A stretch of DNA of 64,000 bases from an uncultured Bacteroides sp. (GCA_902388495.1 CABMPP010000019.1:11923-75922), one strand, 5' to 3'. Shown: positions 25,805-38,031, counted from the stretch's first letter. Program-made: numbers and translations. Notes: generated by a model not told the origin, from the sequence alone.

Positions 25805-26056
25805 TAAGCTATTACTTGTAGTGTGTTAATTGATTTCTTTATTATTATCATGAGAATCTATATTTCTGCTAGCATTGTAAAATTATTTTAGAGGAATGGA
25901 AATTATACTTGTTTTTATTTGCTGTACTTTTTCGTGATAATTCTTAGTGTATAACTATTACGATATTGTTTATTCATACTATCTTTTGTATTGCCTGTCG
26001 GCAATGAGAAATTATTGAAATATTCATGAAATGAACCATAAAATGGAGTTTATAAA
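25805..26056. other. AT-rich gap inside the capsule operon
   Basis: No open frame or family feature is visible in this stretch. It may be the remnant of a replaced gene, since gene exchange is common inside such loci. It has no obvious terminator. Confidence 0.4.
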
Positions 26057-26905
26057 ATGAAAATACTTAAATCAGTAGATTTGTATAAGTACAATACGAT
26101 GAAATTACATTGTTTTGCAGAAATTATGTACATACCGGAGTCTGTTAATGAATTAGTTGAACTTATCACTATGCTGAAGGAGCAGCATCTTAATTTCTAT
26201 TGTTTAGGAGCAGGTAGTAATATCATTTTTGCGGAGAGAGTAGAAAGACCTATTATTAATTTGATGTTTTTTGACAATAGCTTATGCTATTGTGAGAATG
26301 GCATTGTGCAATGTGGTGCCTCTGTAAGAATCCAGAAACTTATTTCATGGCTTAAAAACTATTCTTTAGGAGGTATTGAATATTTATTTTCTGTTCCTTC
26401 CAGTGTAGGGGGGGCTGTATATATGAATGCAGGCCGTGGTCGTAAGTTTAATATGTCAATATCAGATTATATTCAAATGGTAAAATACTTGGATCTATCT
26501 GATATGAAAATCAAAACTCTTTGTGGAAATGAATACTTCTCATATAGAACATCTCCTTTTCAAAAAATAAATGTTGTAATACTGAACGTGTTTTTTAAAT
26601 TCAAAAAACAAGAATTAGCAGTAACTGAAAGATTAATAAAAGAGAGGTTGGAGTACTCAAAGAAGACTTTATCTGCAGATAAACCAAGTTGTGGCTCTGT
26701 GTTTAATAAGGTAAATCCATTTATTATTAGATTGTTTATGGGCAAAGTGAGTGGTGGAGCCATGTTTTCTCAAAAGACTCCTAATTGGATTTGTAATATG
26801 GGTAATGCTACTGCTAAAGATATTGAAAATTTAGTAGGGAGGGTTATTAGAATTCATAGATTGTTTTTGTTAAAATATAATTTAGAGATTCGTTTTTTTA
26901 AATAA
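26057..26905 (+). CDS. MurB-like FAD reductase in the capsule locus
   Basis: This is a homologue of UDP-N-acetylenolpyruvoylglucosamine reductase with 282 residues, slightly shorter than housekeeping type II MurB. FAD-binding region: FYCLGAGSNIIFAE (about 47-60, the G-x-G-S-N loop) and SVPSSVGGAVYMNAGR (about 112-127). Catalytic positions appear kept: Arg in SYRTSPF (about 163), the general-acid Ser in PSCGSVFNK (about 214), and Glu in NLEIRFF (about 278). The activity would be reduction of an enolpyruvyl ether to a lactyl ether. No MurA partner is in the locus. Either the housekeeping MurA product is used to put muramic acid or a lactyl sugar into the capsule, or the protein has been repurposed. 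It is 3 bp from the next gene. Confidence 0.8.
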   Translation: MKILKSVDLYKYNTMKLHCFAEIMYIPESVNELVELITMLKEQHLNFYCLGAGSNIIFAERVERPIINLMFFDNSLCYCENGIVQCGASVRIQKLISWLKNYSLGGIEYLFSVPSSVGGAVYMNAGRGRKFNMSISDYIQMVKYLDLSDMKIKTLCGNEYFSYRTSPFQKINVVILNVFFKFKKQELAVTERLIKERLEYSKKTLSADKPSCGSVFNKVNPFIIRLFMGKVSGGAMFSQKTPNWICNMGNATAKDIENLVGRVIRIHRLFLLKYNLEIRFFK

Positions 26906-26908
26906 ATC

Positions 26909-28075
26909 ATGATGCATATATTACATATTTCAGGATCGTATGGAGGTACAGAGGTTTATAAGAATCTGTATTCTTCTTTGGACAATTTAGGAATACGGCA
27001 AACTATATTTGTGCCTTTGAATGCTGCTAATCATGATAGGATAGGTAGTCACTATATTGATTTTAAGGTCTCAGGATCTCGTATTATTTATTCGGTAGCT
27101 TTAAAACCTTGGCATCGCTTCTTTTATAAAAATAAAATAAATGTTATAACAAGGGAAATAGAGAGAGAGGTTGATCTACGGTGTGTAGATATTATCCATG
27201 CTTCTACATTATGTATGGATGGAGCAGTTGCTTATGAGTTAAAAAAAAAGTTTGATATACCTTATTTATCTGCAGTACGAAATACAGATATATCAGTTTA
27301 TTACAAATATTTTAAATGGCAGATTCCTTACTTTTCTAAGGTTTTTTCCGAAGCTGCTAACATTGCTTTTATTTCTCCTCAATATAAAAATTTTTATTTG
27401 AAGAATTTTGTAGCAGAGAGTAAACAGAAAAATGTCATAAATAAAATTGTAATAATTCCTAATGGTATAGATGCACTTTTTCTCAAGAAAAGATTCATGG
27501 CATTCAAGGAGCTGTCGCGTCCTATAAAAGTTGTTTTTGCTTCTGCGTTTGTGAGAAATAAGGGGTTGATGGAAATAATCAATGCTATTGCTTTATTGAG
27601 AAATGAAGGGTATGATATAACTCTGAATGCTATTGGAAAAGGTTTGCCTTTTAGAAGAGAAAATACTAATTATATAGATAAAGTGGAAAAATTGGCAGAG
27701 AAATACGATTGGATCGAATTGCAGAATTTTTTACCAAAAGATTTATTACGTGAAGCTTTTTCACAAAGTGATATTTATGTGATGCCATCTCAACCGGAAA
27801 CTTTTGGTTTAGTTTATGTAGAGGCACTTTCGCAAAAACTTCCTATCGTTTATGGTAAAGGAGAGGGATTTGATGGCTATTTTGAAGAATCTTTTGTTGG
27901 TTATGCAGCAATTCCTTTTGATGTAAATGATATAGCCGAGAAGATAAGACTTGTGGTAGATAATTATGATAAAATAATTGCTAATATTAGTAGTCTTGAT
28001 TTGAATAATTTATTTAGTTGGGAAAGTATTTCTGAAAAATATGCGGAATTATATATGAAAATAACTGTACAATGA
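26909..28075 (+). CDS. Family 4-type glycosyltransferase (GT-B)
   Basis: This is a 388-residue retaining GT-B transferase acting on the growing lipid-linked repeat unit. N-terminal domain: ILHISGSYGGTEVYKNLYSS (about 3-22, glycine-rich acceptor loop). C-terminal donor domain: KVVFASAFVRNKGLMEIINA (about 207) and MPSQPETFGLVYVEALSQK (about 292-310), containing the E-x7-E signature. IPNGIDALFL at about 184 is the usual domain-linker motif. Donor and acceptor cannot be deduced. It overlaps the pyruvyl transferase gene by 4 bp. Confidence 0.9.
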   Translation: MMHILHISGSYGGTEVYKNLYSSLDNLGIRQTIFVPLNAANHDRIGSHYIDFKVSGSRIIYSVALKPWHRFFYKNKINVITREIEREVDLRCVDIIHASTLCMDGAVAYELKKKFDIPYLSAVRNTDISVYYKYFKWQIPYFSKVFSEAANIAFISPQYKNFYLKNFVAESKQKNVINKIVIIPNGIDALFLKKRFMAFKELSRPIKVVFASAFVRNKGLMEIINAIALLRNEGYDITLNAIGKGLPFRRENTNYIDKVEKLAEKYDWIELQNFLPKDLLREAFSQSDIYVMPSQPETFGLVYVEALSQKLPIVYGKGEGFDGYFEESFVGYAAIPFDVNDIAEKIRLVVDNYDKIIANISSLDLNNLFSWESISEKYAELYMKITVQ

Positions 28076-29187
28076 AAAAACTAGCACTTCTGTCTTTTCA
28101 TAATGCGGCCAATTACGGTGCTGCTTTACAAGCATATGCCTTGCAACATGTTTTGTCTCAGAAAGGATATAATTGTGAATATATTAATTATCAGAATAAA
28201 CAGCGGCGAAATGAATACAATATGGCATATCATGTTGTAGAATGTTTGAAGCAAAAGAAACTTAAATCAGCGTTAGTTTATTTCTTAGGTAGTCCGTTTA
28301 TGTTTATTAGGAAGAGGAGATTCAGGAAGTTCTATGACCATTATCTTAAATGTACTGACACAATCTATTCAACACGACAGTCGGTTGCTATATTAAATAG
28401 TCAATATGATAAATTTATAGTGGGAAGTGATCAGGTGTGGAACTATGAAAACAATGGAGGTGATTTCGTGTATATGCTTGATTTTGTAGAAAAAAGAGAA
28501 AAAAAAGTCTCTTATTCTTCGAGCTTTGGTCTATGTTCAATACCTGATGAATTATTGGAAAAATACAGAAAGTATTTAAATGATATCAAGTATTTGTCAG
28601 TACGTGAAAGCTATGGTGTAGAAATAATTAGAAAACTTACTGGGCGGACAGCTAAATTAGTTTTGGATCCAGTCTTTTTAGTAAAGAAAGAAGATTGGCA
28701 ATCTTTGTGCCATATTATAAATGAAAAATATATTTTTTCTTATACCAATCAACCTCACCAATTTAATATATTTCTAAGCCAAACGACATTTAATATTAGA
28801 AAATATAAACATTACAAATTAGCACGTGCTACTACAGTTTTAGATTTTTTATCTAATTCTACAAGAGTTAAATATACAATGTCCCCAACAGAATTTGTTA
28901 GTGTCATTAATTGTGCTGACTTGGTAGTGTCTGCATCATTTCATTGTATCTCGTTAGCTATTATTCTAAATAGACCTTTTGTTGCTATTTTAGCTGGGGA
29001 TATGGGAAAGGATGAAAGAATATTAAGCCTATTGAACTTATTGGGTTTGCAAGATAGAATATTATCTTCTTTCATGACACTAAATAAGGTTATGGAAAAA
29101 ATAGATTACGATAGGGTAAACCAAAAGATTACTTCATTAAGAAATGATTCACTTTCATTTTTGAAAGAGAGTATAGAAGATAATTAA
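28072..29187 (+). CDS. Polysaccharide pyruvyl transferase family protein
   Basis: This enzyme is predicted to transfer pyruvate from PEP to a sugar to form a ketal, adding negative charge to the capsule. It has 371 residues. Family signs: SFHNAANYGAALQAYALQHV (about 9-28; the N-Y-G-A-x-L-Q-A-Y-A-L start), FIVGSDQVWNYE (about 119-130), SVRESYGVEII (about 180), and VSASFHCISLAIILNRPF (about 285-302; S-x-FH-G/C-x-x-x-A). The same fold is used by other locus-specific transferases, so pyruvylation is likely but not certain. It overlaps the preceding GT gene and precedes the dehydrogenase by 14 bp. Confidence 0.87.
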   Translation: MKKLALLSFHNAANYGAALQAYALQHVLSQKGYNCEYINYQNKQRRNEYNMAYHVVECLKQKKLKSALVYFLGSPFMFIRKRRFRKFYDHYLKCTDTIYSTRQSVAILNSQYDKFIVGSDQVWNYENNGGDFVYMLDFVEKREKKVSYSSSFGLCSIPDELLEKYRKYLNDIKYLSVRESYGVEIIRKLTGRTAKLVLDPVFLVKKEDWQSLCHIINEKYIFSYTNQPHQFNIFLSQTTFNIRKYKHYKLARATTVLDFLSNSTRVKYTMSPTEFVSVINCADLVVSASFHCISLAIILNRPFVAILAGDMGKDERILSLLNLLGLQDRILSSFMTLNKVMEKIDYDRVNQKITSLRNDSLSFLKESIEDN

Positions 29188-29201
29188 TATAATATATTGG
29201 T

Positions 29202-30482
29202 ATGGATACAATTAAAATTGCTGTAATCGGTCTCGGTTACGTAGGGCTCCCTTTGGCCCGACTTTTCTCAACGAAGTATAAAACAGTTGGTTTTGATATG
29301 AACCGGATGCGAGTGGATGCATTGATGGCAGGGCATGATGCTACATTGGAAGTTTCGGATGAATTGCTACAAGATGCTATTCTAAATCATGGTTTTGTCT
29401 GCACAACAGAACTCGAAGACATGAAGGATTGTAATTTCTATGTGGTAGCTGTACCTACTCCTGTTGATGCTAATAATCGGCCAGACTTGAAACCTTTGTC
29501 GGGGGCAAGCGAGACGGTGGGTAAGGTTATCTCCAAAGGAGATATTGTGGTATATGAATCAACTGTTTATCCAGGAGTTACGGAAGAAGAATGTTTGCCA
29601 GTGATTGAAAGAGTTTCCGGCTTGAAATTCAATGTGGATTTCTTTGCAGGTTACTCTCCTGAACGGATTAATCCAGGGGATAAAGAACACACCGTGGAGA
29701 AAATAAAGAAAGTAACTTCTGGTTCGACTCCTGAGGTTGCAGACATTGTTGATAGAGTGTATAATTCTGTTTTGTTGAATGGAACTCATAAGGCTCCTTC
29801 TATCAAAGTAGCAGAAGCTTCGAAAATTATTGAGAATTCACAGCGTGATGTAAATATTGCGTTTATGAATGAATTGGCAAAAATCTTCAATGCGATGGGA
29901 ATTGATACGAATGATGTGATAGAAGCCGCTTCTTCTAAATGGAATTTTATAAAGCTGAAACCGGGCTTGGTTGGTGGACATTGTATCAGTGTAGATCCAT
30001 ACTACCTGATACAGAAGGCACAAGTCTATGGGGTACTGCCACGGATGATGTCTGCTGCTCGTCGGTTGAATGATGGTATGGGAGACTATGTCGCTAATCA
30101 GGTGATTAAGTTGATGAATAAGAAAGGGATTTTGGTAAAAGATGCTAAAATTCTGTTATTAGGTATCACATTTAAGGAGAATTGCCCAGATATTCGTAAT
30201 ACAAAGATTGTGGATATCTACAGTACATTGTCTGAATACACTAGGAACATTACGGTATATGATCCTTGGGCAAATACAGCTAAGGTTAAGCATGAATATG
30301 GTATTGCCCTTGCTGAAAACTCTTTGAGAGAGTTGCGAGGAAAGTTTGATGCCGTCGTTTTAGGGGTAGCTCATGATGTTTTTAAGAATGAAGATATTCG
30401 TTCTTTTTTGAAAGAAAAGAATGGAGTTATATACGATGTAAAAGGAGTTCTAGATAGAACAGTTATTGATGGAAGACTATAA
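29202..30482 (+). CDS. UDP-HexNAc 6-dehydrogenase (TviB/WbpO/WecC class)
   Basis: This NAD-dependent enzyme makes a uronic acid from a UDP-N-acetylhexosamine. It has 426 residues. The Rossmann start is IAVIGLGYVGLPLARLF (about 6-22). Other marks: YVVAVPTPVD (about 81), SGSTPEVAD, and the catalytic Cys in GGHCISVDPYYL (about 258-269). The third domain carries LGITFKENCPDIRNTK. Its closest look is to TviB/WbpO (UDP-GalNAcA or UDP-GlcNAcA formation), with WecC (UDP-ManNAcA) an alternative. An acidic aminosugar in the repeat unit follows. Base composition is a little higher in GC than the neighbouring glycosyltransferases. Confidence 0.9.
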   Translation: MDTIKIAVIGLGYVGLPLARLFSTKYKTVGFDMNRMRVDALMAGHDATLEVSDELLQDAILNHGFVCTTELEDMKDCNFYVVAVPTPVDANNRPDLKPLSGASETVGKVISKGDIVVYESTVYPGVTEEECLPVIERVSGLKFNVDFFAGYSPERINPGDKEHTVEKIKKVTSGSTPEVADIVDRVYNSVLLNGTHKAPSIKVAEASKIIENSQRDVNIAFMNELAKIFNAMGIDTNDVIEAASSKWNFIKLKPGLVGGHCISVDPYYLIQKAQVYGVLPRMMSAARRLNDGMGDYVANQVIKLMNKKGILVKDAKILLLGITFKENCPDIRNTKIVDIYSTLSEYTRNITVYDPWANTAKVKHEYGIALAENSLRELRGKFDAVVLGVAHDVFKNEDIRSFLKEKNGVIYDVKGVLDRTVIDGRL

Positions 30483-30485
30483 GCT

Positions 30486-31478
30486 ATGCTTTCTGTAATT
30501 TGTCCAATTTATAATGAAGCAAAATATATTGATATTTGTGTTCAGTCTATTTTGCTTCAGGATTTTCCAAAGGATAAACTGGAAGTATTATTTGTAGATG
30601 GTATAAGCACGGATGGAACTCGTGACATTATAAATAGTTATTCCCGACAATATTCTTTTATCCATTTATTAGATAATGAAAGGCGTATAGTGCCGGTTGC
30701 CATGAATATTGGCATAAAGGCTTCCAAAGGAGATGTAATAATGCGTTTGGATGCCCACGCTCAATATCCTCCGAATTATTTTTCCGCACTAGTGTTGAAA
30801 TTATACCAATTGAATGCTGATAATGTGGGGACAATTTGTAGGACTGATGTACTGAACAAGACCCCCAAGACTTTGGCTATTCGAACAGTATTGGGTAATA
30901 AATTGGGTGTTGGTAATTCTACTTTCCGATTAGGAATTGATAAAGTGATGGAAGTGGATACGGTTCCTTTTGGTTGCTGGAAAAGGGACGTTTTTGAAAA
31001 ATATGGTTTTTATGATGAGCGCTTGATACGGAATCAGGATATAGAATTGAATAAACGGATAGCTCATGGTGGAGGGCATATTTTTATTGTACCTGATACG
31101 TATTGTACCTATTTGGCTCGTGAAACATTCAAAGGATTGGCTAAGAATAATTTTGGAAATGGGAGATGGAATGTTTTGACGGTATATTATACAAAGCAAT
31201 TTAGATCATTATCGGTGAGGCATTTCATACCATTGCTGTTTTTACTTTCTTTATTTCTACCTTTATTATTTGCTTTGTTTTATACTCCATTTGCTTATTT
31301 GCCATTTTTATTTTTATCAATGTATTTATTGGTTCTTTCTAGCATGAGTTTGTATTTGTCTATAAGTAAGAAACTCAATGCATTTTATTTATTAACGACT
31401 TTTGTCATATTACATGTATCTTATGGATATGGTTCGTTAGTGGGAATTTTAAATTGCATAAGTCATGGAAAATGCTGA
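30486..31478 (+). CDS. Family 2 glycosyltransferase with C-terminal membrane helices (ExoA-like)
   Basis: This GT-A inverting transferase has 330 residues. The nucleotide-sugar site shows VICPIYNEAKYIDICVQSIL (about 4-23) and VDGISTDGTRDI (about 38-49). The metal/acceptor region is RLDAHAQYPPNYF (about 82-94), then RNQDIELNKRIAHGGG (about 183). A pair or more of membrane helices fills residues about 245-325, as in succinoglycan ExoA-type enzymes. The linkage formed is unknown. Its 3' end overlaps the acyltransferase gene by 14 bp. Confidence 0.9.
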   Translation: MLSVICPIYNEAKYIDICVQSILLQDFPKDKLEVLFVDGISTDGTRDIINSYSRQYSFIHLLDNERRIVPVAMNIGIKASKGDVIMRLDAHAQYPPNYFSALVLKLYQLNADNVGTICRTDVLNKTPKTLAIRTVLGNKLGVGNSTFRLGIDKVMEVDTVPFGCWKRDVFEKYGFYDERLIRNQDIELNKRIAHGGGHIFIVPDTYCTYLARETFKGLAKNNFGNGRWNVLTVYYTKQFRSLSVRHFIPLLFLLSLFLPLLFALFYTPFAYLPFLFLSMYLLVLSSMSLYLSISKKLNAFYLLTTFVILHVSYGYGSLVGILNCISHGKC

Positions 31479-31989
31479 TTGTCGGAGTCAAAAAGGAACT
31501 CTCTTTTCTTGGATGTGGAAAAAGTTGTATAAAGAAAAAGTGCCGGTTCCCTATTATTGTTATTATTCCTTGTTTACTATTATATTAAAGCCTATAAGAA
31601 AGTGGTTTTCTGCCGTATTTATTCCTACTATTCCTTTCTCTAACTTAAGGGTGCAGTGCTATAGATGGTGTGGCTACAAAATAGGTAAGAATACTTTTAT
31701 AGGGATGCGCTGTTATTTGGATGATATGTGTTATGATTTGATTGAAATAGGTGATAATGTGACAATATCTTATGGCGTTTTTTTGGCATGTCATGGTCGG
31801 AAACAAGGACATAATAGGCTGGTCATAAAAGAGGGGGCTTATATTGGAATGAATAGTTCTATAATTGCCCGTAATAATGATGGAATAGTAATCGGAAAGA
31901 ATGCAGTAGTAGGAGCTTGTAGCTTAGTGAATAAATCAGTTATGGATAATTCGGTAGTGGTTGGTGTTCCTGCTAGAAAAATTAAGTAA
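31465..31989 (+). CDS. Left-handed beta-helix (hexapeptide) O-acyltransferase
   Basis: This is a 174-residue acetyltransferase of the WbbJ/LacA type, probably O-acetylating a sugar of the repeat unit. The hexapeptide repeats are visible from IGKNTFIGMRCYLDDMC (about 73) through IGDNVTISYGVFLACHGR (about 95, with the catalytic-type His) and GAYIGMNSSIIARNNDGIVI to VGACSLVNKS. It ends in VVGVPARKI, the usual C-terminus of the family. It lacks the N-terminal Rossmann part of PglD, so it is not a standard bacillosamine acetyltransferase. Confidence 0.9.
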   Translation: MENADCRSQKGTLFSWMWKKLYKEKVPVPYYCYYSLFTIILKPIRKWFSAVFIPTIPFSNLRVQCYRWCGYKIGKNTFIGMRCYLDDMCYDLIEIGDNVTISYGVFLACHGRKQGHNRLVIKEGAYIGMNSSIIARNNDGIVIGKNAVVGACSLVNKSVMDNSVVVGVPARKIK

Positions 31990-32012
31990 AGTCTAATAGA
32001 CGTTTTAGATAT

Positions 32013-32603
32013 ATGTTTTTAAAGTTTGTTTTTGACCGAGGGACAGCACTCTTTGGGTTAATTTTTCTATCTCCTATTTTATTTGTTGTAGCTATTCTGA
32101 TTCATGTTAAGATGCCGGGGGGGGCTGTTATCTTTAAGCAAAAAAGGGTAGGACAGTACGGTAAGTTATTTACTATGTATAAGTTCCGCTCAATGACCGT
32201 CGGCCATTCAGGGAGTTCGGTTTCTGTAAAAGGCGAAGGACGCATTACTCCTTTAGGAGCAAAGTTACGAAAATATAAATTAGATGAATTACCTGAATTG
32301 TGGAATGTATTGATAGGGGATATGAGTTTTGTTGGTCCTCGTCCTGATGTCCCAGGTTATGCAGATAGACTTGAAGGGGAGAATAGAAGAATACTACTTC
32401 TGAAGCCTGGTATTACCGGTCCTGCTAGTTTAAAATATCGTAATGAAGAAGAATTGTTAGCAGAACAGGAAGACCCCCAGAAATACAATGACCAGATACT
32501 GTTTCCTGATAAAGTAAAAATCAATATAGAATATTTGAATAACTGGTCTTTTGGGTATGATATTAAAATCATTATATATACGGTACTGGGAAAGGATTTG
32601 TGA
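32013..32603 (+). CDS. Initiating phosphoglycosyl transferase (PglC-like)
   Basis: This is a monotopic membrane enzyme that starts the repeat unit by moving a sugar-1-phosphate to undecaprenyl phosphate. It has 196 residues, the minimal PglC size. A single re-entrant N-terminal hydrophobic segment (FDRGTALFGLIFLSPILFVV) precedes IFKQKRVGQYGKLFTMYKFR (about 40-59), the catalytic-dyad region KLDELPELWNVL (about 89-100, Asp-Glu), and MSFVGPRPDVP (about 104-114). Its usual partners in Bacteroides are a hexapeptide acyltransferase before it and a PglE-like aminotransferase after it, as seen here. The sugar is probably a UDP-di-N-acetyl-bacillosamine- or QuiNAc-type donor (inference). Confidence 0.92.
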   Translation: MFLKFVFDRGTALFGLIFLSPILFVVAILIHVKMPGGAVIFKQKRVGQYGKLFTMYKFRSMTVGHSGSSVSVKGEGRITPLGAKLRKYKLDELPELWNVLIGDMSFVGPRPDVPGYADRLEGENRRILLLKPGITGPASLKYRNEEELLAEQEDPQKYNDQILFPDKVKINIEYLNNWSFGYDIKIIIYTVLGKDL

Positions 32604-32668
32604 AGTACTTTCCTTTCTTTTTATTCCACTCTATATACGAAAATCGGATCATCATAAATAATTTTCTT

Positions 32669-33799
32669 ATGAACAATAGAATATGGCTTTCGCTTGCCCA
32701 CATGAGTGGTCGTGAGCAAGACTTTATAAAAGAAGCTTTTGATACAAACTGGGTAGTTCCTTTAGGCCCCAATGTAGATGCTTTCGAGAAATCTTTAGCA
32801 GAATATCTGGGGAAAGAGCGCTATGTAACGGCTTTGAGTGCCGGTACGGCTGCTCTTCATTTAGGATTGATTCTACTTGGCGTGAAACCTGGCGATGAAG
32901 TGATCTGCCAAAGCTTTACATTTGCTGCTTCTGCCAATCCTATTTCTTATCTGGAGGCAGAACCGGTATTTGTGGATAGTGAAAAGGATACCTGGAATAT
33001 GGATCCGGTGTTACTGGAAGAGGCAATCAAGGACCGTTTGAGAAAGACAGGACGGGTACCTAAGGCAATTATTCCCGTTCATCTTTATGGTATGCCTGCC
33101 AAGATGAAAGAAATCATGGAAGTAGCACAGCGCTATGATATTCCTATCCTTGAAGATGCGGCAGAAGCTTTGGGCTCAGAATTGTATGGACAGAAGTGCG
33201 GTACTTTTGGTGAATTGGCTGCCTTGTCCTTCAATGGGAATAAAATGATTACGACTTCCGGCGGCGGTGCTTTGATTTGTCGTACGCCAGAGGAAGCAAA
33301 GCAGACGAAGTTCTATGCAACCCAGGCTCGTGATGCAGCCCCTCATTATCAGCATACGCATATCGGTTACAACTACCGTATGAGTAATATTTGTGCAGGC
33401 ATCGGCCGTGGTCAGATGTTTGTCTTGGATGAACATGTGGCCAGGAGACGTGCCATTCATGACCTTTATACTGAGTTACTGAAGAACGTCCCGGGAATAA
33501 CCGTAATGCAGAATCCTGATGAGGATACTGACTCTAATTTCTGGTTGACTTGTATTCTGGTTGATCCCGACAAAGCCGGTAAGACTCGTGAAGATATCCG
33601 ATTGAAATTAGATGCCGAGAATATTGAGACTCGTCCTTTGTGGAAGCCAATGCATTTGCAGCCGGTTTTCAAAGATGCTCCTTTCTATGGAAATGGGACG
33701 AGTGAGCGGTTGTTTGATATCGGTTTATGCCTGCCTTCCGGCCCGACATTGACAGATAGTGATATACAGCGGGTAGTTGATACAATAAAGGCAGTATGA
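32669..33799 (+). CDS. PglE-like UDP-4-keto-sugar aminotransferase (DegT family)
   Basis: This PLP aminotransferase probably makes the 4-amino sugar used by the adjacent initiating transferase. From MNNRIWLSLAHMSG it has 376 residues; a GTG 69 bp earlier would add an unconserved hydrophobic stretch. The active-site lysine is in FNGNKMITTSGGGAL (about residue 192). Other marks are LSAGTAALHLGL (about 56), QSFTFAASANPI and EDAAEALGS (about 163). GC content rises sharply here compared with the genes before it, suggesting this end of the locus is conserved while the interior was exchanged. It is the last gene of the operon, followed by a terminator. Confidence 0.92.
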   Translation: MNNRIWLSLAHMSGREQDFIKEAFDTNWVVPLGPNVDAFEKSLAEYLGKERYVTALSAGTAALHLGLILLGVKPGDEVICQSFTFAASANPISYLEAEPVFVDSEKDTWNMDPVLLEEAIKDRLRKTGRVPKAIIPVHLYGMPAKMKEIMEVAQRYDIPILEDAAEALGSELYGQKCGTFGELAALSFNGNKMITTSGGGALICRTPEEAKQTKFYATQARDAAPHYQHTHIGYNYRMSNICAGIGRGQMFVLDEHVARRRAIHDLYTELLKNVPGITVMQNPDEDTDSNFWLTCILVDPDKAGKTREDIRLKLDAENIETRPLWKPMHLQPVFKDAPFYGNGTSERLFDIGLCLPSGPTLTDSDIQRVVDTIKAV

Positions 33800-33843
33800 A
33801 TATGAAACTATAGCTGCCAGGCTAAGAACTATAACAGATATAA

Positions 33844-33884
33844 AAATGCCGATAAGTATGTGTCTCCACTACTTATCGGCATTT
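33844..33884. terminator. Terminator at the end of the capsule operon
   Basis: A 15-bp perfect stem (33844-33858 with 33870-33884) with an 11-nt loop and A/T flanks on both sides. It can also serve the convergent DUF1460 gene. Confidence 0.88.
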
Positions 33885-33908
33885 CTTATATCTTCCTTTT
33901 AATCAAAT

Positions 33909-34697
33909 TTACTTTTTCAGTCTCAGTACACGGATTCCCGTCCACTTATTATTATCCTTCAACATTTGCGATAAAGCCACTTTAGAAACAACTACTTTTT
34001 TATCGGTAGAAGAAGCATGTACTAATGTAAGTTTGTCATCTGCGTAGAAAGCAATACCCATGTGGGCTACGTCCAAGCCGGGAGTATTGGTGGTGATGGC
34101 AATGATGTCACCGTCTTTAATCCAGGGAAGACCGGCAACGGGAAGTTTGGCTTTGGGGAGATAATGAACGTTTTGACCGGACAGTGATTTCTCTATTTCC
34201 TTCATTTTTGCAACGTTCTCCGGCGAGTTGGCCAGTTGCTTGTACTGTTGGGGATGAGACGACATGTAAGAGATGGAAAGCTTTTCAGTGTCGGGGCTCA
34301 TGTTACCGGTCACATCTTCGAGGATGCCATTGCGTACACCGTTGTTTATCCAGTCGGCAATGTAATGCAGGCGGGAAGTGTAACCGTCGATATTGCCATT
34401 ACGGTAACGGATCTTCTGCAGGTTGTCGGCAAAGGCACTTTCGGAAATATCTCCGTCCGCTAACTTGGGAGTAAGTGTTTCTGCCAGTACATATTCTACA
34501 AAAGTAGTACAGTCCATTTCATCACAATTGATGATAAGTTCTTCGGGACCGTCTGCTTCGAGAGTGTGGGCTACGTAAGGAACATCCAAATACTTTATTC
34601 CATTGCTCAGCACATCTTTTCCTCCTTGTGCAGAGACAGAAGTCACCATAGCTGCGGCACAAAGGGCGCTGAACATAATTTTAGTCATTGATTTCAT
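33909..34697 (-). CDS. Secreted DUF1460 (NlpC/P60-like) amidase
   Basis: This is a predicted periplasmic cysteine amidase that acts on peptidoglycan peptides; characterised relatives are called N-acetylmuramoyl-L-alanine amidase-like. It has 262 residues, with a signal peptide (MTKIMFSALCAAAMVTSVSA). The catalytic Cys lies in MDCTTFVEYVLAE (about 62-74) and the His in LDVAHMGIAFYAD (about 212-224), with a second HAS motif nearby. The fold start NGIKYLDVPYVAHTLE also fits. It is separated from the beta-galactosidase gene upstream by two hairpins and is probably its own unit. Confidence 0.88.
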   Translation of the reverse strand: MKSMTKIMFSALCAAAMVTSVSAQGGKDVLSNGIKYLDVPYVAHTLEADGPEELIINCDEMDCTTFVEYVLAETLTPKLADGDISESAFADNLQKIRYRNGNIDGYTSRLHYIADWINNGVRNGILEDVTGNMSPDTEKLSISYMSSHPQQYKQLANSPENVAKMKEIEKSLSGQNVHYLPKAKLPVAGLPWIKDGDIIAITTNTPGLDVAHMGIAFYADDKLTLVHASSTDKKVVVSKVALSQMLKDNNKWTGIRVLRLKK

Positions 34698-34741
34698 TGT
34701 TTTCTCTTTTAATTATTATTCTTATTTTATCCTAAAACATA

Positions 34742-34800
34742 AAAAGGATGCAGCAAATTTACTACATCCTTTTCATAAATACTTAATCCGAAGGGATTAA
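34742..34800 (-). terminator. Double hairpin downstream of the beta-galactosidase gene
   Basis: AAAAGGATG (34742-34750) pairs with CATCCTTTT (34765-34773), and TTAATCC (34783-34789) pairs with GGATTAA (34794-34800) around GAAG. Both lie just after the beta-galactosidase stop codon. Confidence 0.6.
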
Positions 34801-34803
34801 AAT

Positions 34804-38031
<3,228 letters not shown>

